The notes under the pieces are model-generated. The model searched no databases. It saw only the letters and a list, made by a program, of their open reading frames with translations, and was not told where the DNA came from. Position numbers and translations under genes: made by a program. DNA of 64,000 nt from an uncultured Sutterella sp. (GTDB lineage: Bacteria; Pseudomonadota; Gammaproteobacteria; Burkholderiales; Burkholderiaceae_F), in contig CAJKAP010000013.1 of NCBI GenBank assembly GCA_905197905.1, positions 1-64,000 on the forward strand, given 5' to 3'. Every line of letters begins with the position of its first letter. Position 1 is the first letter of the stretch. This document shows, in pieces, positions 36,053 through 45,139 of the stretch.

Positions 36053-37812
36053 GCCGCACCTCCTTCTTGCGCTGTGAGCTGAGGCTGCTGTAAACGATAA
36101 AGGTGTGCAAAAAGACCATTCGCTTCAAGGAGTGCTTCACGAGACCCCATTTCCTTGATGCGGCCGTTTTCCATCGCCACGATCACATTTGCGTTTTCAA
36201 TCGTGCTAAAGCGATGCGCCACAATAATCGTCGTACGACCCTTCATTAGCTCTTTCAGGGCTTCTTTAATCTTTTCTTCGTTTTCGCGGTCAAGTGCGCT
36301 AGTTGGTTCATCCAAAATCAAAATCGGCGCATTCTTTAAGAAGGCACGCGCAATAGAAAGACGCTGCTTTTGGCCACCCGACAAACGAGAGCCAGCTTCT
36401 CCAACAGAGGTGTCCAGTCCTTCTGGAAGCGAAGCGATAAAGTCCTCAATCGAGGCTGCTTTAATCGCTTTTTGAATATCTTCCTCTGTGGCGTTGGGTA
36501 CTCCATAAGTGATGTTATTGCGGATCGTATCGTCAAAAAGACGCACGTCCTGCGAAACAATCGCAATAGCTTTACGCAACGACCTAAGAGAGACTTCTCG
36601 AATATCTTTTCCGTCTACAAAAATACGCCCTTTGGAAGGATTCCAGAAACGAGGAAGCAAATTAATCAGAGAGGTTTTCCCTGCCCCAGATAAGCCCACC
36701 ACCGCGACACAGTCGCCAGGTTGAATATTGAGTGTAAAGTCTTTTACGGCGTCAGCCTTTTTGCCTGGATAGCGCAAAAAAACATGCTCAAAGGTAATCG
36801 CCCCCTGACAGGGATCGAGTGTTTGCGTCCCTTTATCTTCTTCGAGCGTTTCATCTAACGTGGAGAATAAGCTTCGACAGGCTACGCCCACCATAATGAA
36901 GCTCGCGTTGACTTCCGTTAGGTTACGCAGAGGGGGCATCAAAAGGAGCAATGCCGCCAAGAAAGTGACGAATTCACCCAACGTCAATGCACCAGTATGT
37001 GTCTGGTACATGGCAAAAGTGAGTACTCCCGCTACCGCGAGCATATAAACAAGTTGTGCAAGCGGAGTAGACGAAGACATCACCTTGGCCATATCGACCA
37101 TCATTTTTTCAACGTTATTGTTGATGTCTTGGAAAGTGGCTGTTTCTTTCTCGTAGGTATTGGAAAGTTTCACCACACGATGCCCCTGATAAACCTCTTT
37201 AATGTGGCCCAAAATGGAGGAAATCGAAGATTGGCAGGTCTTCATCACTCGCTTCATACGCGCCGAAATATTACGCAGAAGAAGCCAAATCAGCGGAGCC
37301 ACAATGAGGCTCACGATCGCCAATTGCCAGTTGAACCAAATGAGCACAAAAATCAAGGCAACGACTTGGCAAGAGTCGCGGACGAGAGTGATACAAGATT
37401 TCGTCGCGTTGGAGAGCATAACGTTTGCTTGCAACACAAATTTCGAGGCAAGTGCTGAACTGGCATTCTTGGCGTAAGTGTGTGCCGGCCAGTGAAGCAT
37501 GTTATTGAACATCTGCTTACGCAGTGTGTAGAGGATGTTTTGACTCACTCTGCCTAGAAGATAGTTACTCAAAAACATACTGCCACCATGGCAGAGCGCA
37601 ATGAGAATGAGTCCAATGGGAGCCGCCATCACAACCCAAGCGGCTTGTTCGTAAAAACCTAAATCCGTCAACTTACCCAAAAGCAAGGCAATAAGAGACG
37701 AAGACGCACCAGCTATGACCATGCACAGCACGGCACCTGCCACTAATGCTTTATAGGGCAGGATGTAACGAGTCAGTCGTTTTATCCCAGGGTCTAATAA
37801 CGGAAATTGCAT
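36049..37812 (-). CDS. MsbA-like ABC exporter
   Basis: A 587-residue half-transporter, the usual MsbA size. Six helices are followed by Walker A GLSGAGKTS, signature LSGGQKQRLS, Walker B LILDEPTSALD and H-loop VAHRFS, ending in the typical MENGRIKEMGS region. I start at the ATG at 37812; an in-frame upstream start at 37917 would add a non-conserved tail. It is the first gene of the surface-glycan cluster and is coupled to a second, shorter half-transporter. One of the two may be the ordinary lipid A flippase, the other cluster-specific. Confidence 0.87.
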   Translation of the reverse strand: MQFPLLDPGIKRLTRYILPYKALVAGAVLCMVIAGASSSLIALLLGKLTDLGFYEQAAWVVMAAPIGLILIALCHGGSMFLSNYLLGRVSQNILYTLRKQMFNNMLHWPAHTYAKNASSALASKFVLQANVMLSNATKSCITLVRDSCQVVALIFVLIWFNWQLAIVSLIVAPLIWLLLRNISARMKRVMKTCQSSISSILGHIKEVYQGHRVVKLSNTYEKETATFQDINNNVEKMMVDMAKVMSSSTPLAQLVYMLAVAGVLTFAMYQTHTGALTLGEFVTFLAALLLLMPPLRNLTEVNASFIMVGVACRSLFSTLDETLEEDKGTQTLDPCQGAITFEHVFLRYPGKKADAVKDFTLNIQPGDCVAVVGLSGAGKTSLINLLPRFWNPSKGRIFVDGKDIREVSLRSLRKAIAIVSQDVRLFDDTIRNNITYGVPNATEEDIQKAIKAASIEDFIASLPEGLDTSVGEAGSRLSGGQKQRLSIARAFLKNAPILILDEPTSALDRENEEKIKEALKELMKGRTTIIVAHRFSTIENANVIVAMENGRIKEMGSREALLEANGLFAHLYRLQQPQLTAQEGGAA

Positions 37813-38278
37813 TTCTTTAATACACAAAACCCAAAAAAGTAGCACTTCTGCGCTATAAGCGCCCGAGGTAATGCTTTTCTGGGTATCCTCTGTCTTTCCA
37901 GACGCCTCCCCTGCCAAGATTCTTCACTTCTTGACATCTCGCCTGGCGGTTGTTTATTTTTCGCGCGAACTTTTTGCCTGCGTCCTTCTCTTGAGGGAAT
38001 AGAGAAGAACAAGCCGTTTGTCATTGGGCTAACTCTGCGACCAAAGCAAAAAAATTTCTTCCCTATTGTAGTCTATTTTCATTAGGGTTTTTCCCAAACA
38101 TGGGACTTAGACGTAACTTTCCTCAAGGAAAGCTCAAAAAGCTTGATTTAGTATGACTTTCTGTTTGATTTTGATACGATTTTAAGCTAGACAACGGCGC
38201 GTTTCTTGATCTTTTTGAGAACCGTTCTCAAAAAGCATCCTTGTCACTTTGTCAGGAGGAAAAGAAAAATCGCAAAAG
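37813..38278. other. Non-coding leader of the glycan cluster
   Basis: This region separates the MsbA-like genes from the RNA candidate. It holds the palindrome at 38211-38235 and shorter ones such as CTTTCCTCAAGGAAAG near 38118. A minus-strand promoter is expected here, but I could not pick one with confidence. Confidence 0.4.
38211..38235. repeat. Palindrome, 11-bp stem with 3-base loop
   Basis: CTTTTTGAGAA and its complement flank CCG. It could be an operator or a weak bidirectional terminator upstream of the glycan cluster. Confidence 0.5.
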
Positions 38279-38331
38279 AAAAAAATGCCAAAACGGGTCG
38301 CTGTCGCATCTCACAGACAACAGCAACCCGT
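38279..38331 (-). terminator. Terminator of the candidate RNA
   Basis: On the minus strand ACGGGT-GCTGT pairs with ACAGC-ACCCGT (one mismatch) and is followed by a T-rich tail. No protein gene on this strand ends just before it, so it points to an independent transcript. Confidence 0.75.
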
Positions 38332-38640
38332 CCTGGCAGAGGTAGATTTCTACCTATAAAGCGAACGACCAACCGTCTCACGATCGTCTCGGAGTCAGTT
38401 GGTCGATTCTTCCTGGCCTAACCATCTCAGGCCAAGGGTCGAGCAGTTGGTGGTCATCAGCGGGGGCTATCGCTTAGGTCTCTATAGCACATGCCGCCGA
38501 AGTTTCTCACTCGCTGCGCTAACCATCCACAGCGGGCGAGCTCTAACTACTCTGAGGTTCTCGCGCAGATACTTAGTCATGGTTTCTTCACGAAACCTAC
38601 CCGCGCGGGTCTACTTCGTTGGGAAGCAGCTTTTAAGCAC
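38279..38640 (-). ncRNA. Candidate structured RNA with own terminator
   Basis: Between the accA terminator and the glycan cluster, the minus strand contains several hairpins in a row: GGTTTC/GAAACC, CTAA.../...TTAG, CGCTG/CAGCG, GGCCT/AGGCC, CGACCAAC/GTTGGTCG and GGTAGA/TCTACC. The last is a strong GC stem (ACGGGT-GCTGT) followed by TTTTGGCATTTTTTT at 38331-38279, an intrinsic terminator. There is no protein-coding frame of note. The length near 350 bases resembles tmRNA or RNase P RNA, but the core motifs of those, of 6S RNA and of SRP RNA were not found. The 5' end is a guess. Confidence 0.45.
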
Positions 38641-38674
38641 TTCAATCAAAGACACTTCCAAAACGTTAGGCAAC

Positions 38675-38710
38675 AAAAAAGGCAACGAGAAATTTTCACT
38701 TCCCGTTGCC
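38675..38710 (-). terminator. Terminator of accA
   Basis: GGCAACG and CGTTGCC form the stem, followed on the minus strand by TTTTTT, about 117 bases after the accA stop. Confidence 0.85.
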
Positions 38711-38827
38711 CAAAATCCTAATCCTTTCAGCTAATGTCTGAGAAGTTGGCTGAAGTTTAGCACTCTTTACTGCACTTTTTGTCAGCTTTTTGCGCTATCG
38801 GCCAAAAACTAGGGAAATCCCTAGTAA

Positions 38828-39844
38828 TTATTTCACTTCTTTAGCGCCTTTTTGAGAACGACTAGCAGTTTCAACCGAAAAACGTCCAAAACTATTCAAG
38901 CGTTCATGGCGACGCGTGATGAGTTCTTCGCGGCTAAGTTTTGTCAACTTACGAAGTTCATCGGTCATCGCTTTTTTAAGATTAATGCTCATCAACTGCC
39001 AATCACGATGCGCCCCACCCAAGGGTTCCGTGATCACACGGTCAACTAAGCCCAATTCTTTTAAGCGATCTGCCGTGAGCCCCAACGCTTCTGCTGCACG
39101 TGGCGCTTCAGAGGCAGACTTCCAAAGAATGGAGGCGCAGCCTTCTGGGCTAATGACAGAATAGGTCGCATACTGGAGCATGAGCATGGTATCCGACACC
39201 CCAATCGCTAGCGCACCACCCGAGCCCCCTTCACCAATCACGCAAGAGAGAATCGGAACGGAAAGTTCTGCCATCTTGTAGATATTGTGCCCAATGGCTT
39301 CAGACTGTCCACGCTCTTCTGCGTCAATCCCAGGATAAGCCCCCGGGGTGTCAATCAAGGTCACGACTGGCAACCCAAACTTTTCGGCCATTTCCATTAA
39401 ACGCAAGGCCTTACGGTACCCTTCAGGGCGTGCCATCCCAAAGTTGCGCTCTGTGCGCTCTTTGAGCGTCCTTCCCTTTTGGTGGCCAATCACCACCACA
39501 TTCATGTTGGCTAAGCGCGCTAAGCCCCCGACGATCGCTTTGTCGTCCGCAAAGGCGCGGTCGCCGTGGAGTTCATGGAAATCCGTGAAAATCGACTCAA
39601 TATAGTCCAAGGTATAAGGACGATTGGGGTGGCGAGCGACTTGGGAGATCTGCCACGGAGTGAGATCCGCATAGACCTTTTTCACCAATTGCGTCGCTTT
39701 TTTCTGCAGCTGCTGAATTTCTTTATCCACAGAGACACGCTGTTCATGGTCAGCCGTGGATTCTTCTAATTCACGCAACTCCGCAATCTTTCCCTCAAGG
39801 GCTTCAATATCGCTTTCAAACTCTAAAAAGACATTTTTTGCCAT
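38828..39844 (-). CDS. accA: Acetyl-CoA carboxylase carboxyltransferase subunit alpha
   Basis: A 338-residue cytoplasmic protein making, with AccD, the carboxyltransferase that moves CO2 from biotin to acetyl-CoA in fatty acid synthesis. Landmarks are the N-terminal coiled helices (FLEFESDIEALEGKIAELR), TPWQISQVARHPNRP, HGDRAFADD, GGLARL, and the biotin/CoA region GEGGSGGALAIGVSD. Length is close to the usual 320. It lies 32 bases after cysS on the same strand and is probably co-transcribed with it. Confidence 0.97.
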   Translation of the reverse strand: MAKNVFLEFESDIEALEGKIAELRELEESTADHEQRVSVDKEIQQLQKKATQLVKKVYADLTPWQISQVARHPNRPYTLDYIESIFTDFHELHGDRAFADDKAIVGGLARLANMNVVVIGHQKGRTLKERTERNFGMARPEGYRKALRLMEMAEKFGLPVVTLIDTPGAYPGIDAEERGQSEAIGHNIYKMAELSVPILSCVIGEGGSGGALAIGVSDTMLMLQYATYSVISPEGCASILWKSASEAPRAAEALGLTADRLKELGLVDRVITEPLGGAHRDWQLMSINLKKAMTDELRKLTKLSREELITRRHERLNSFGRFSVETASRSQKGAKEVK

Positions 39845-39876
39845 AGCAAAACTACTCTTTCCTTTAATTCAAATTC

Positions 39877-41283
39877 TTAAAGACGACGCCAGGTCGTGCC
39901 CTGCGGGGTATCGAGGAGTTCAATCCCCTCGGCCGTTAACTGTGCGCGAATTTCATCGGCGCGAGCAAAGTTCTTAGCCTTTTTCGCTTCAGCTCGCTCT
40001 GCAATCAACGCATCAATGCGAGCTTCTTCCGCATCGTCCGCCCCACCCTTCAAGAAATCAGCCGGGTCGCGCGTCAAAAGGTTCAACACGCCACCTAAGC
40101 CCTTTAATTGGCGAGCGAGGACTGGATCCTTCGTGCGGTTAATTTCCGTTGCTAATTCAAAGAGAACGGAGACCGCCTGCGGCGTATTAAAGTCATCATC
40201 CATCGCGGCTTTAAAGCGCTTGGCATAGTCTTCTGACCAGTCCACTCCACCTTCGGCAACGGCAACACTTTCAAGAGCCCCATAAAGACGCACAAGACCC
40301 TTCTGGGCTTCTTCAATTAAAACGGGCGAGAAAGAAATCGGGGAGCGATAGTGGCTACGCAACAAGAAGAAGCGAAGCACTTCTGCGCCGTTGCCTTCCC
40401 CATAGGTTTTGTTGGTATCGTCTAACGCATCACGAATGGTCCAGAAGTTCCCTAAGGACTTCGACATCTTTTCTTCGTGACCGTCTTTATCGCGTACACG
40501 TAAGGGGCCAGAGTGCATCCACACGCGAGCAAAGGTTTTACCCGTCGCGCCTTCAGACTGCGCAATTTCATTTTCATGGTGCGGGAAGACTAAGTCTGGG
40601 CCACCCCCGTGAATATCAAACGTGTCGCCTAAGAGTTTCGTGGACATCGCCGAGCATTCAATATGCCAGCCTGGACGCCCTTTGCCCCATTTCGAGTCCC
40701 ACTGTGGCTCCCCTGGTTTGGCACTCTTCCAAAGCACAAAGTCAAGGGGATCGCGCTTACCCGTGTTCACATCGACGCGAGCGCCACTTTGCAGGTCGTC
40801 CAGCGACTTCCCAGAGAGTTTCCCATAGGGGGCGAATTTACGCACCGCAAAGTCCACGTCCCCGTCAGTACCCTGATAAGCCAAGCCTTTTTCTTCTAAG
40901 ACTTCAACGAGTTTGAGCATTTCAGGAATAAATTCCGTCGCACGTGGCTCCATCGTCGGAGCCAAGCACCCCAGCGCCTTCATGTCTTCTTGCATGGCGC
41001 GAGTGAATTCTTCCGTTAAGGCATCAATCGAAACGTTGCGTTCTGCAGCACGACGAATAATCTTATCGTCCACGTCCGTCACGTTACGCACAAAGGTCAC
41101 TTTGAGGCCACTTGCTTCCATCCAACGGCGAATCACGTCAAAGGCGACAAACGTGCGACCGTGTCCAATATGACAGTAGTCATAGACCGTCACCCCGCAG
41201 ACGTACATCTTGACGTGTCCAGGTTCTAAGGGTTCAAAGGGTTGTTGTTCACCAGTTAATGTCGAATAAATCGAAAGCGACAT
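39877..41283 (-). CDS. cysS: Cysteinyl-tRNA synthetase
   Basis: A 468-residue class I aminoacyl-tRNA synthetase that charges tRNA-Cys. It has the zinc cysteine in MYVCGVTVYDYCHIGHGRTF (HIGH motif), GGGPDLVFPHHENE, and the KMSKS motif in EEKMSKSLGNF. I use the ATG at 41283, which starts the conserved SIYSTLTGEQ and has AAGGT just upstream; an upstream in-frame start adds 30 non-conserved residues. Confidence 0.96.
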   Translation of the reverse strand: MSLSIYSTLTGEQQPFEPLEPGHVKMYVCGVTVYDYCHIGHGRTFVAFDVIRRWMEASGLKVTFVRNVTDVDDKIIRRAAERNVSIDALTEEFTRAMQEDMKALGCLAPTMEPRATEFIPEMLKLVEVLEEKGLAYQGTDGDVDFAVRKFAPYGKLSGKSLDDLQSGARVDVNTGKRDPLDFVLWKSAKPGEPQWDSKWGKGRPGWHIECSAMSTKLLGDTFDIHGGGPDLVFPHHENEIAQSEGATGKTFARVWMHSGPLRVRDKDGHEEKMSKSLGNFWTIRDALDDTNKTYGEGNGAEVLRFFLLRSHYRSPISFSPVLIEEAQKGLVRLYGALESVAVAEGGVDWSEDYAKRFKAAMDDDFNTPQAVSVLFELATEINRTKDPVLARQLKGLGGVLNLLTRDPADFLKGGADDAEEARIDALIAERAEAKKAKNFARADEIRAQLTAEGIELLDTPQGTTWRRL

Positions 41284-41429
41284 GACCTTAGGTTTCCTTC
41301 TTGGGTTTTTATCAATAAGAATTGGAGAGGCGCACTCCCCTCTTTCTTCTTTGCTCCTTTTTTCAAAGAGCAAAGCGAAAGCGCTTAGAGACGCACTATT
41401 CTCCTATTTTCGCCGATTTACACTCGTGT

Positions 41430-41472
41430 TGAGAAGAGTAAGGAGGCGTAAAACGCGCAAAAGCTCTTCTCA
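41430..41472. repeat. Nested inverted repeat in the cysS/TPR gap
   Basis: TGAGAAGAG and CTCTTCTCA enclose a smaller hairpin (GCGT-AAA-ACGC) in the 488-base gap between the divergent cysS and TPR genes. It lies in the untranslated leader region of cysS and may be regulatory. The rest of 41284-41771 shows no gene. Confidence 0.45.
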
Positions 41473-41771
41473 GGAGTCAATCTCAATCGAGCACAATCGG
41501 CTACAATGCATTGCAAAAGTGTCTCACAGTATACCGAAGGCGAGCCTCTTTAGGCTGAAGTTTCGTTCAGCCAAATGGACGAGAGAGGGGTTAGCGAGCG
41601 AAAAAATGCCGCTTTGCTCTTTTCTCTTTTCCTTTTCTCGAGGCTTTTCTTTCGCGTCTTTGGGCTTCTTGGCCAATTTAGGTGCATGAGCCTTTTTCTT
41701 AAAAAGAGAACTGAAAAGACACCCCCCACTTTTGGTTGAACCGATTTTTTTTCTTTGGATTAGCGTGAGTT

Positions 41772-42524
41772 ATGATGCCCGCCCGACTTTCTTCTTCACT
41801 CACTGCCCTCAGTTTAGGGCTTTGTCTTGCTTTCTCTTTTGCTGCCCCGTCAACGGCTTTGGCCGTCACTAAGGGGGACGTCAGTAAAAATACCATCGCC
41901 CAAGTGAACCCCCTCCTCCAGGGATTGAAACCCTCGGATGTGCCTGGGCGAGTGGAAAGCCTTTTGACGGGTGGTCGCAACGCTGAAGCCTTGGCCTTAG
42001 CGGACGCTGGGCTGGAACAAAATAGCTCCAACTTAAAGCTTCGCTTTATGCGCACCGTCGCGCTTGAGCGCTTAGATCGTGTGGATGAAGCCATCAGCGA
42101 ACTTCGCCGCATGACCGCAGACTTCCCTGAAGTCCCTGAACCCTATAACAACTTAGCGGTGATTCTTGCTCAGAAGGGTGAACTCGATGAAGCCGAAGGC
42201 TACTTAAAGAAAGTCCTCTCCATATCGCCTGACTTTGCGATTGCTCGCAAGAATTTAGGGGATGTGTATTTGACGCGTGCCCTTGAAAACTATGAAGTCG
42301 CTGCCAAGACGATTAAAAACAATCGTGAATTAAACGCTCGTTTAACGACGCTTGAAAAGTGGTTTGGTCACGATGAAGAGGCTGCCGCTTTAAAGGCTCG
42401 TGAAAGTGAGCAAAAGGCTGCGACAGAGGAAGCCTTGAAAGCCAAGAAGGCTACTGAAGGTGAGCGTCTTAACTTTTCGTCCGAATTTGACACCGCAACG
42501 CCCCACTCCACCACGTTGCGCTAA
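41772..42524 (+). CDS. Secreted tetratricopeptide-repeat protein
   Basis: A 250-residue protein with a probable signal peptide (LGLCLAFSFAAPSTALA). Two to three TPR units are visible at about 55-170 (AEALALADAGLEQNS, EPYNNLAVILAQKGELDEAEGYLKKVLSISPDFA, ARKNLGDVY), followed by a charged, alanine-rich tail. TPRs bind protein partners; a periplasmic scaffold role is likely. It precedes two cyclophilin genes on the same strand, an order common in Burkholderiales. Confidence 0.85.
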   Translation: MMPARLSSSLTALSLGLCLAFSFAAPSTALAVTKGDVSKNTIAQVNPLLQGLKPSDVPGRVESLLTGGRNAEALALADAGLEQNSSNLKLRFMRTVALERLDRVDEAISELRRMTADFPEVPEPYNNLAVILAQKGELDEAEGYLKKVLSISPDFAIARKNLGDVYLTRALENYEVAAKTIKNNRELNARLTTLEKWFGHDEEAAALKARESEQKAATEEALKAKKATEGERLNFSSEFDTATPHSTTLR

Positions 42525-42591
42525 TTGAGGCGCGGAGTCCCCAATTTCTCATTTCGTTTTTTGTGTTTTTATTTAAGAAAGGATTTTTTCC

Positions 42592-43167
42592 ATGATGACT
42601 TCTTCTCTTACTAAGTCTTTAACGGCTCTTATGGCCTCTGCTCTCTTGATGGGGAGCGCCTATGCTGCAGCGCCTCGTGTGGAATTTACTACGACGGAAG
42701 GTCCCATCGTGGTGCAGTTGGATCCGGATCGTGCGCCGCAGACGGTGAAAAACTTCCTTCAGTATGTGAACGATGGCTTTTACAAAGGAACGATCTTTCA
42801 CCGTGTCATTGGCACTTTCATGATTCAGGGTGGGGGCTTCACGGAAGACTTAACGCAAAAGCAAACGCGTGCCCCGATTCCCCTGGAAGCGCGCAATGGT
42901 CTTCGTAACGACAAGTACACGATCGCCATGGCCCGCACGGGTTATCCGCACTCCGCCACGAGCCAATTCTTTATTAACGTTGCCGATAACGACTTCTTAA
43001 ACGCGGATCGCGCTTCGGATGGTTACGGCTACGCCGTCTTTGGTCAGGTGATGAGTGGGACCGACACGGTCGACAAGATTGCTGAAGTGGAAACGACTTC
43101 GAAAAAAGGCATGAACGATGTGCCTGTGAAGCCCGTGGTGATTTTGGACGCTAAAATGCTCCCCTAA
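42592..43167 (+). CDS. ppiA: Periplasmic peptidyl-prolyl isomerase, cyclophilin type
   Basis: A 191-residue cyclophilin with signal peptide MTSSLTKSLTALMASALLMG...AYA. It catalyses cis-trans isomerisation of proline bonds in exported proteins. Active-site region: FHRVIGTFMIQGGGF, NDKYTIAMART, SATSQFFINVADN and YAVFGQVMSG. AAAGGAT lies before the ATG. It is the secreted partner of the cytoplasmic cyclophilin 339 bases downstream, which has nearly the same core. Confidence 0.94.
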   Translation: MMTSSLTKSLTALMASALLMGSAYAAAPRVEFTTTEGPIVVQLDPDRAPQTVKNFLQYVNDGFYKGTIFHRVIGTFMIQGGGFTEDLTQKQTRAPIPLEARNGLRNDKYTIAMARTGYPHSATSQFFINVADNDFLNADRASDGYGYAVFGQVMSGTDTVDKIAEVETTSKKGMNDVPVKPVVILDAKMLP

Positions 43168-43208
43168 GTCTTACTAAGTCTTAGCCTCTTAGCACTAGAG
43201 ATACCGGA

Positions 43209-43247
43209 AACGAGTGAAGTGATGAAACGAATCCTTCACTCGTTTTT
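43209..43247 (+). terminator. Terminator of ppiA
   Basis: AACGAGTGAAG and its complement form an 11-bp stem followed by TTTTT. The remaining part of the 338-base gap to ppiB shows nothing notable beyond an AAAGGAAA ribosome site before ppiB. Confidence 0.9.
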
Positions 43248-43505
43248 CATTCTCGCAGAAAGCAATTGCGCTGAACGCCTCCCACTCACCCCCTCTTCTC
43301 CTCCACCTTCTCTCACACTTTTTCCGTGAAGAAAAGAATTTTTGCCTCCCCAAAGCACTCCATTTTGTGCCACAATGTACGGCACACTTTTGAAGTCATG
43401 GCAAGAGGGAAGGATTGGTGATGAGAGACAAGCACCGTCCAAGCTCTTTTGCCTAGAGAAAACTAAGTGATTTTTTTCTTTTGATAAGTTAAAGGAAACC
43501 ACCCC

Positions 43506-44000
43506 ATGATTCGTTTGACAACCAACAAAGGCATTATCGATATCGAACTCGATCACGACAACGCCCCCGCTACCAGTGCTAACTTTGAACGTTATGTTCG
43601 TGAAGGCTTCTATGACGGCGTGATTTTCCATCGCGTCATCAAAGGCTTCATGATTCAGGGCGGTGGCTTCTTGCCGGGCTTAAAAGAAAAAGAAACCCAT
43701 GAACCGATCGAAAACGAAGCCCAGAACGGCTTGAAGAACGACAAGTACACGATCGCCATGGCTCGTACGAGCGATCCGCACTCTGCTACCGCTCAGTTCT
43801 TCATCAACGTGAACGACAACAACTTCTTGAACCACACCTCTCCCTCCGCTCAGGGTTGGGGCTACGCGGTCTTTGGCCGTGTGGTGGCTGGTCAGGACGT
43901 CGTTGATGCGATCGCTGTCGTCCCGACGGAATCTCGCTCTTGGTACCACGATGTGCCGCGCGAAGACGTTGTGATTGAAAAAGCTGAAATCATCGACTAA
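43506..44000 (+). CDS. ppiB: Cytoplasmic peptidyl-prolyl isomerase, cyclophilin type
   Basis: A 164-residue cyclophilin without signal peptide. The same core as PpiA is seen: FHRVIKGFMIQGGGF, NDKYTIAMARTSDPHSATAQFFINV and GYAVFGRVVAGQDVVD. It would speed proline isomerisation during cytoplasmic folding. It has its own ribosome site (AAAGGAAA) and terminator. Confidence 0.95.
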   Translation: MIRLTTNKGIIDIELDHDNAPATSANFERYVREGFYDGVIFHRVIKGFMIQGGGFLPGLKEKETHEPIENEAQNGLKNDKYTIAMARTSDPHSATAQFFINVNDNNFLNHTSPSAQGWGYAVFGRVVAGQDVVDAIAVVPTESRSWYHDVPREDVVIEKAEIID

Positions 44001-44033
44001 AATACCTAACATCTGCCTCACACAGATGATTTT

Positions 44034-44068
44034 GAGCACGGGATGTCTTTCTCCCGTGCTCTTTTTTT
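44034..44068 (+). terminator. Terminator of ppiB
   Basis: GAGCACGGG and CCCGTGCTC form a 9-bp stem followed by seven T. Confidence 0.95.
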
Positions 44069-44249
44069 GCTCTGGCCCTCGCTTCTGAGCAATTGTGCTC
44101 AAAATGTTAATGCCGCGCACAGCTCCGCTTTAAATCGCTTAAACTGTTAGCTTTAGAAGGGGATGAGCGCTTAAGCTCCTCCTTACCCTTCCTCCGAATT
44201 TCATCATCGCTACTGATGACCGACGACATTCCGACTGGTTGATATCGAT

Positions 44250-45038
44250 ATGGCTGACTTTCAAGTTCCTGCGCTTTCTGCCCTCTCTCACGTGCCTCCG
44301 CTCTCCAACCCTATTGTGATTGCAGACTTGCATTTGGATGTGCATAAGCCCAAAACGATTATGGGTTTCTTGCGCTTTATGAAAAATATCGCCCGTCGTT
44401 ATGCTGAGCTCGTCATCCTTGGGGACTTGTTTGACCAGTGGGTAGGAGATGATGCCAATGATGCGGATGATTTGATCGCTGCGGAATTAACGCTTCACAC
44501 CTCAACGGGTCGCCGTGTGCTTATCATGCGTGGCGAATCCGATATTCTCTTGGGTCACTCCTTTGCGCAAAAGTGTGGGGCAGAATTAATTGATGACCCG
44601 ATTGTCATCGATGTCGCAAACCGCCCCATTCTCTTTAGTCATGGGGACCTTTGGTGCACGGGAAACTATGCCCTGCAGATGATGCGCAACAAAATTCGTG
44701 AACCCGATTGGCAGCGCGAAATCCTTCGCCACTCGCCAGACGATCGCCGTGAAATCATTGCGCACCTCTATGAGCTCTGTGTGAAAGAAGCGGAAATGGC
44801 GGGGCTCCCCATTGGGGCCGAGCGTATTAGCGAGCGTGCAATTGCCGAGGCAGCCCGCTCCATGGCCGTAGATGTGGTGATTCATGCGCACACGATGCAC
44901 CCTGGCGCACGTGTCAATGGCCTCATTGAACGCTGGGTAGTGCCCAATTGGGATCTTGATAACCCTAACGAAGGTTCTGCTCGCAGTGGCTATATCTCCT
45001 TTAGAGAAAATGGCACACCGCAGATCCAGATGATCTAA
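44250..45038 (+). CDS. lpxH: UDP-2,3-diacylglucosamine diphosphatase-like
   Basis: A 262-residue calcineurin-type phosphoesterase in the position of lpxH, which cleaves UDP-2,3-diacylglucosamine to lipid X in lipid A synthesis. Metal motifs are D26 and H28 in ADLHLD, D59 in GDLFDQW, H131 in SHGD, and IHAHTMHP late. The middle motif, normally GNRDF with an asparagine ligand and an essential arginine, reads G95-E-S-D-I here. So it may be a diverged LpxH, a substituted active site, or a different member of the family. The neighbours ppiA and ppiB support the orthology by order. Confidence 0.78.
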   Translation: MADFQVPALSALSHVPPLSNPIVIADLHLDVHKPKTIMGFLRFMKNIARRYAELVILGDLFDQWVGDDANDADDLIAAELTLHTSTGRRVLIMRGESDILLGHSFAQKCGAELIDDPIVIDVANRPILFSHGDLWCTGNYALQMMRNKIREPDWQREILRHSPDDRREIIAHLYELCVKEAEMAGLPIGAERISERAIAEAARSMAVDVVIHAHTMHPGARVNGLIERWVVPNWDLDNPNEGSARSGYISFRENGTPQIQMI

Positions 45039-45055
45039 AACTTAAGCCAATTCAA

Positions 45056-45096
45056 AAATCGGGCTTTCCTACGCATGGGAGAGCCCGATTTCTTTT
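45056..45096 (+). terminator. Terminator of lpxH
   Basis: AAATCGGGCT and AGCCCGATTT form a 10-bp stem followed by CTTTT. It may also serve the convergent uvrD-like gene. Confidence 0.88.
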
Positions 45097-45139
45097 GACC
45101 TATTTTGCCGCAGTGCATTTTTTTGAGCGCACTCAACCT

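Noticed and set aside
36997..37458. Plus-strand frame of about 150 codons over the MsbA-like gene
   Set aside because: Histidine-rich shadow of the exporter on the other strand with no recognisable domain.
38279..38640. tmRNA, RNase P RNA, 6S RNA or a tRNA-like element
   Set aside because: No GGTTCGA-type T loop, tag frame, GAGGAAAGTCC-type RNase P core or 6S/SRP core was found, so no known family was assigned.
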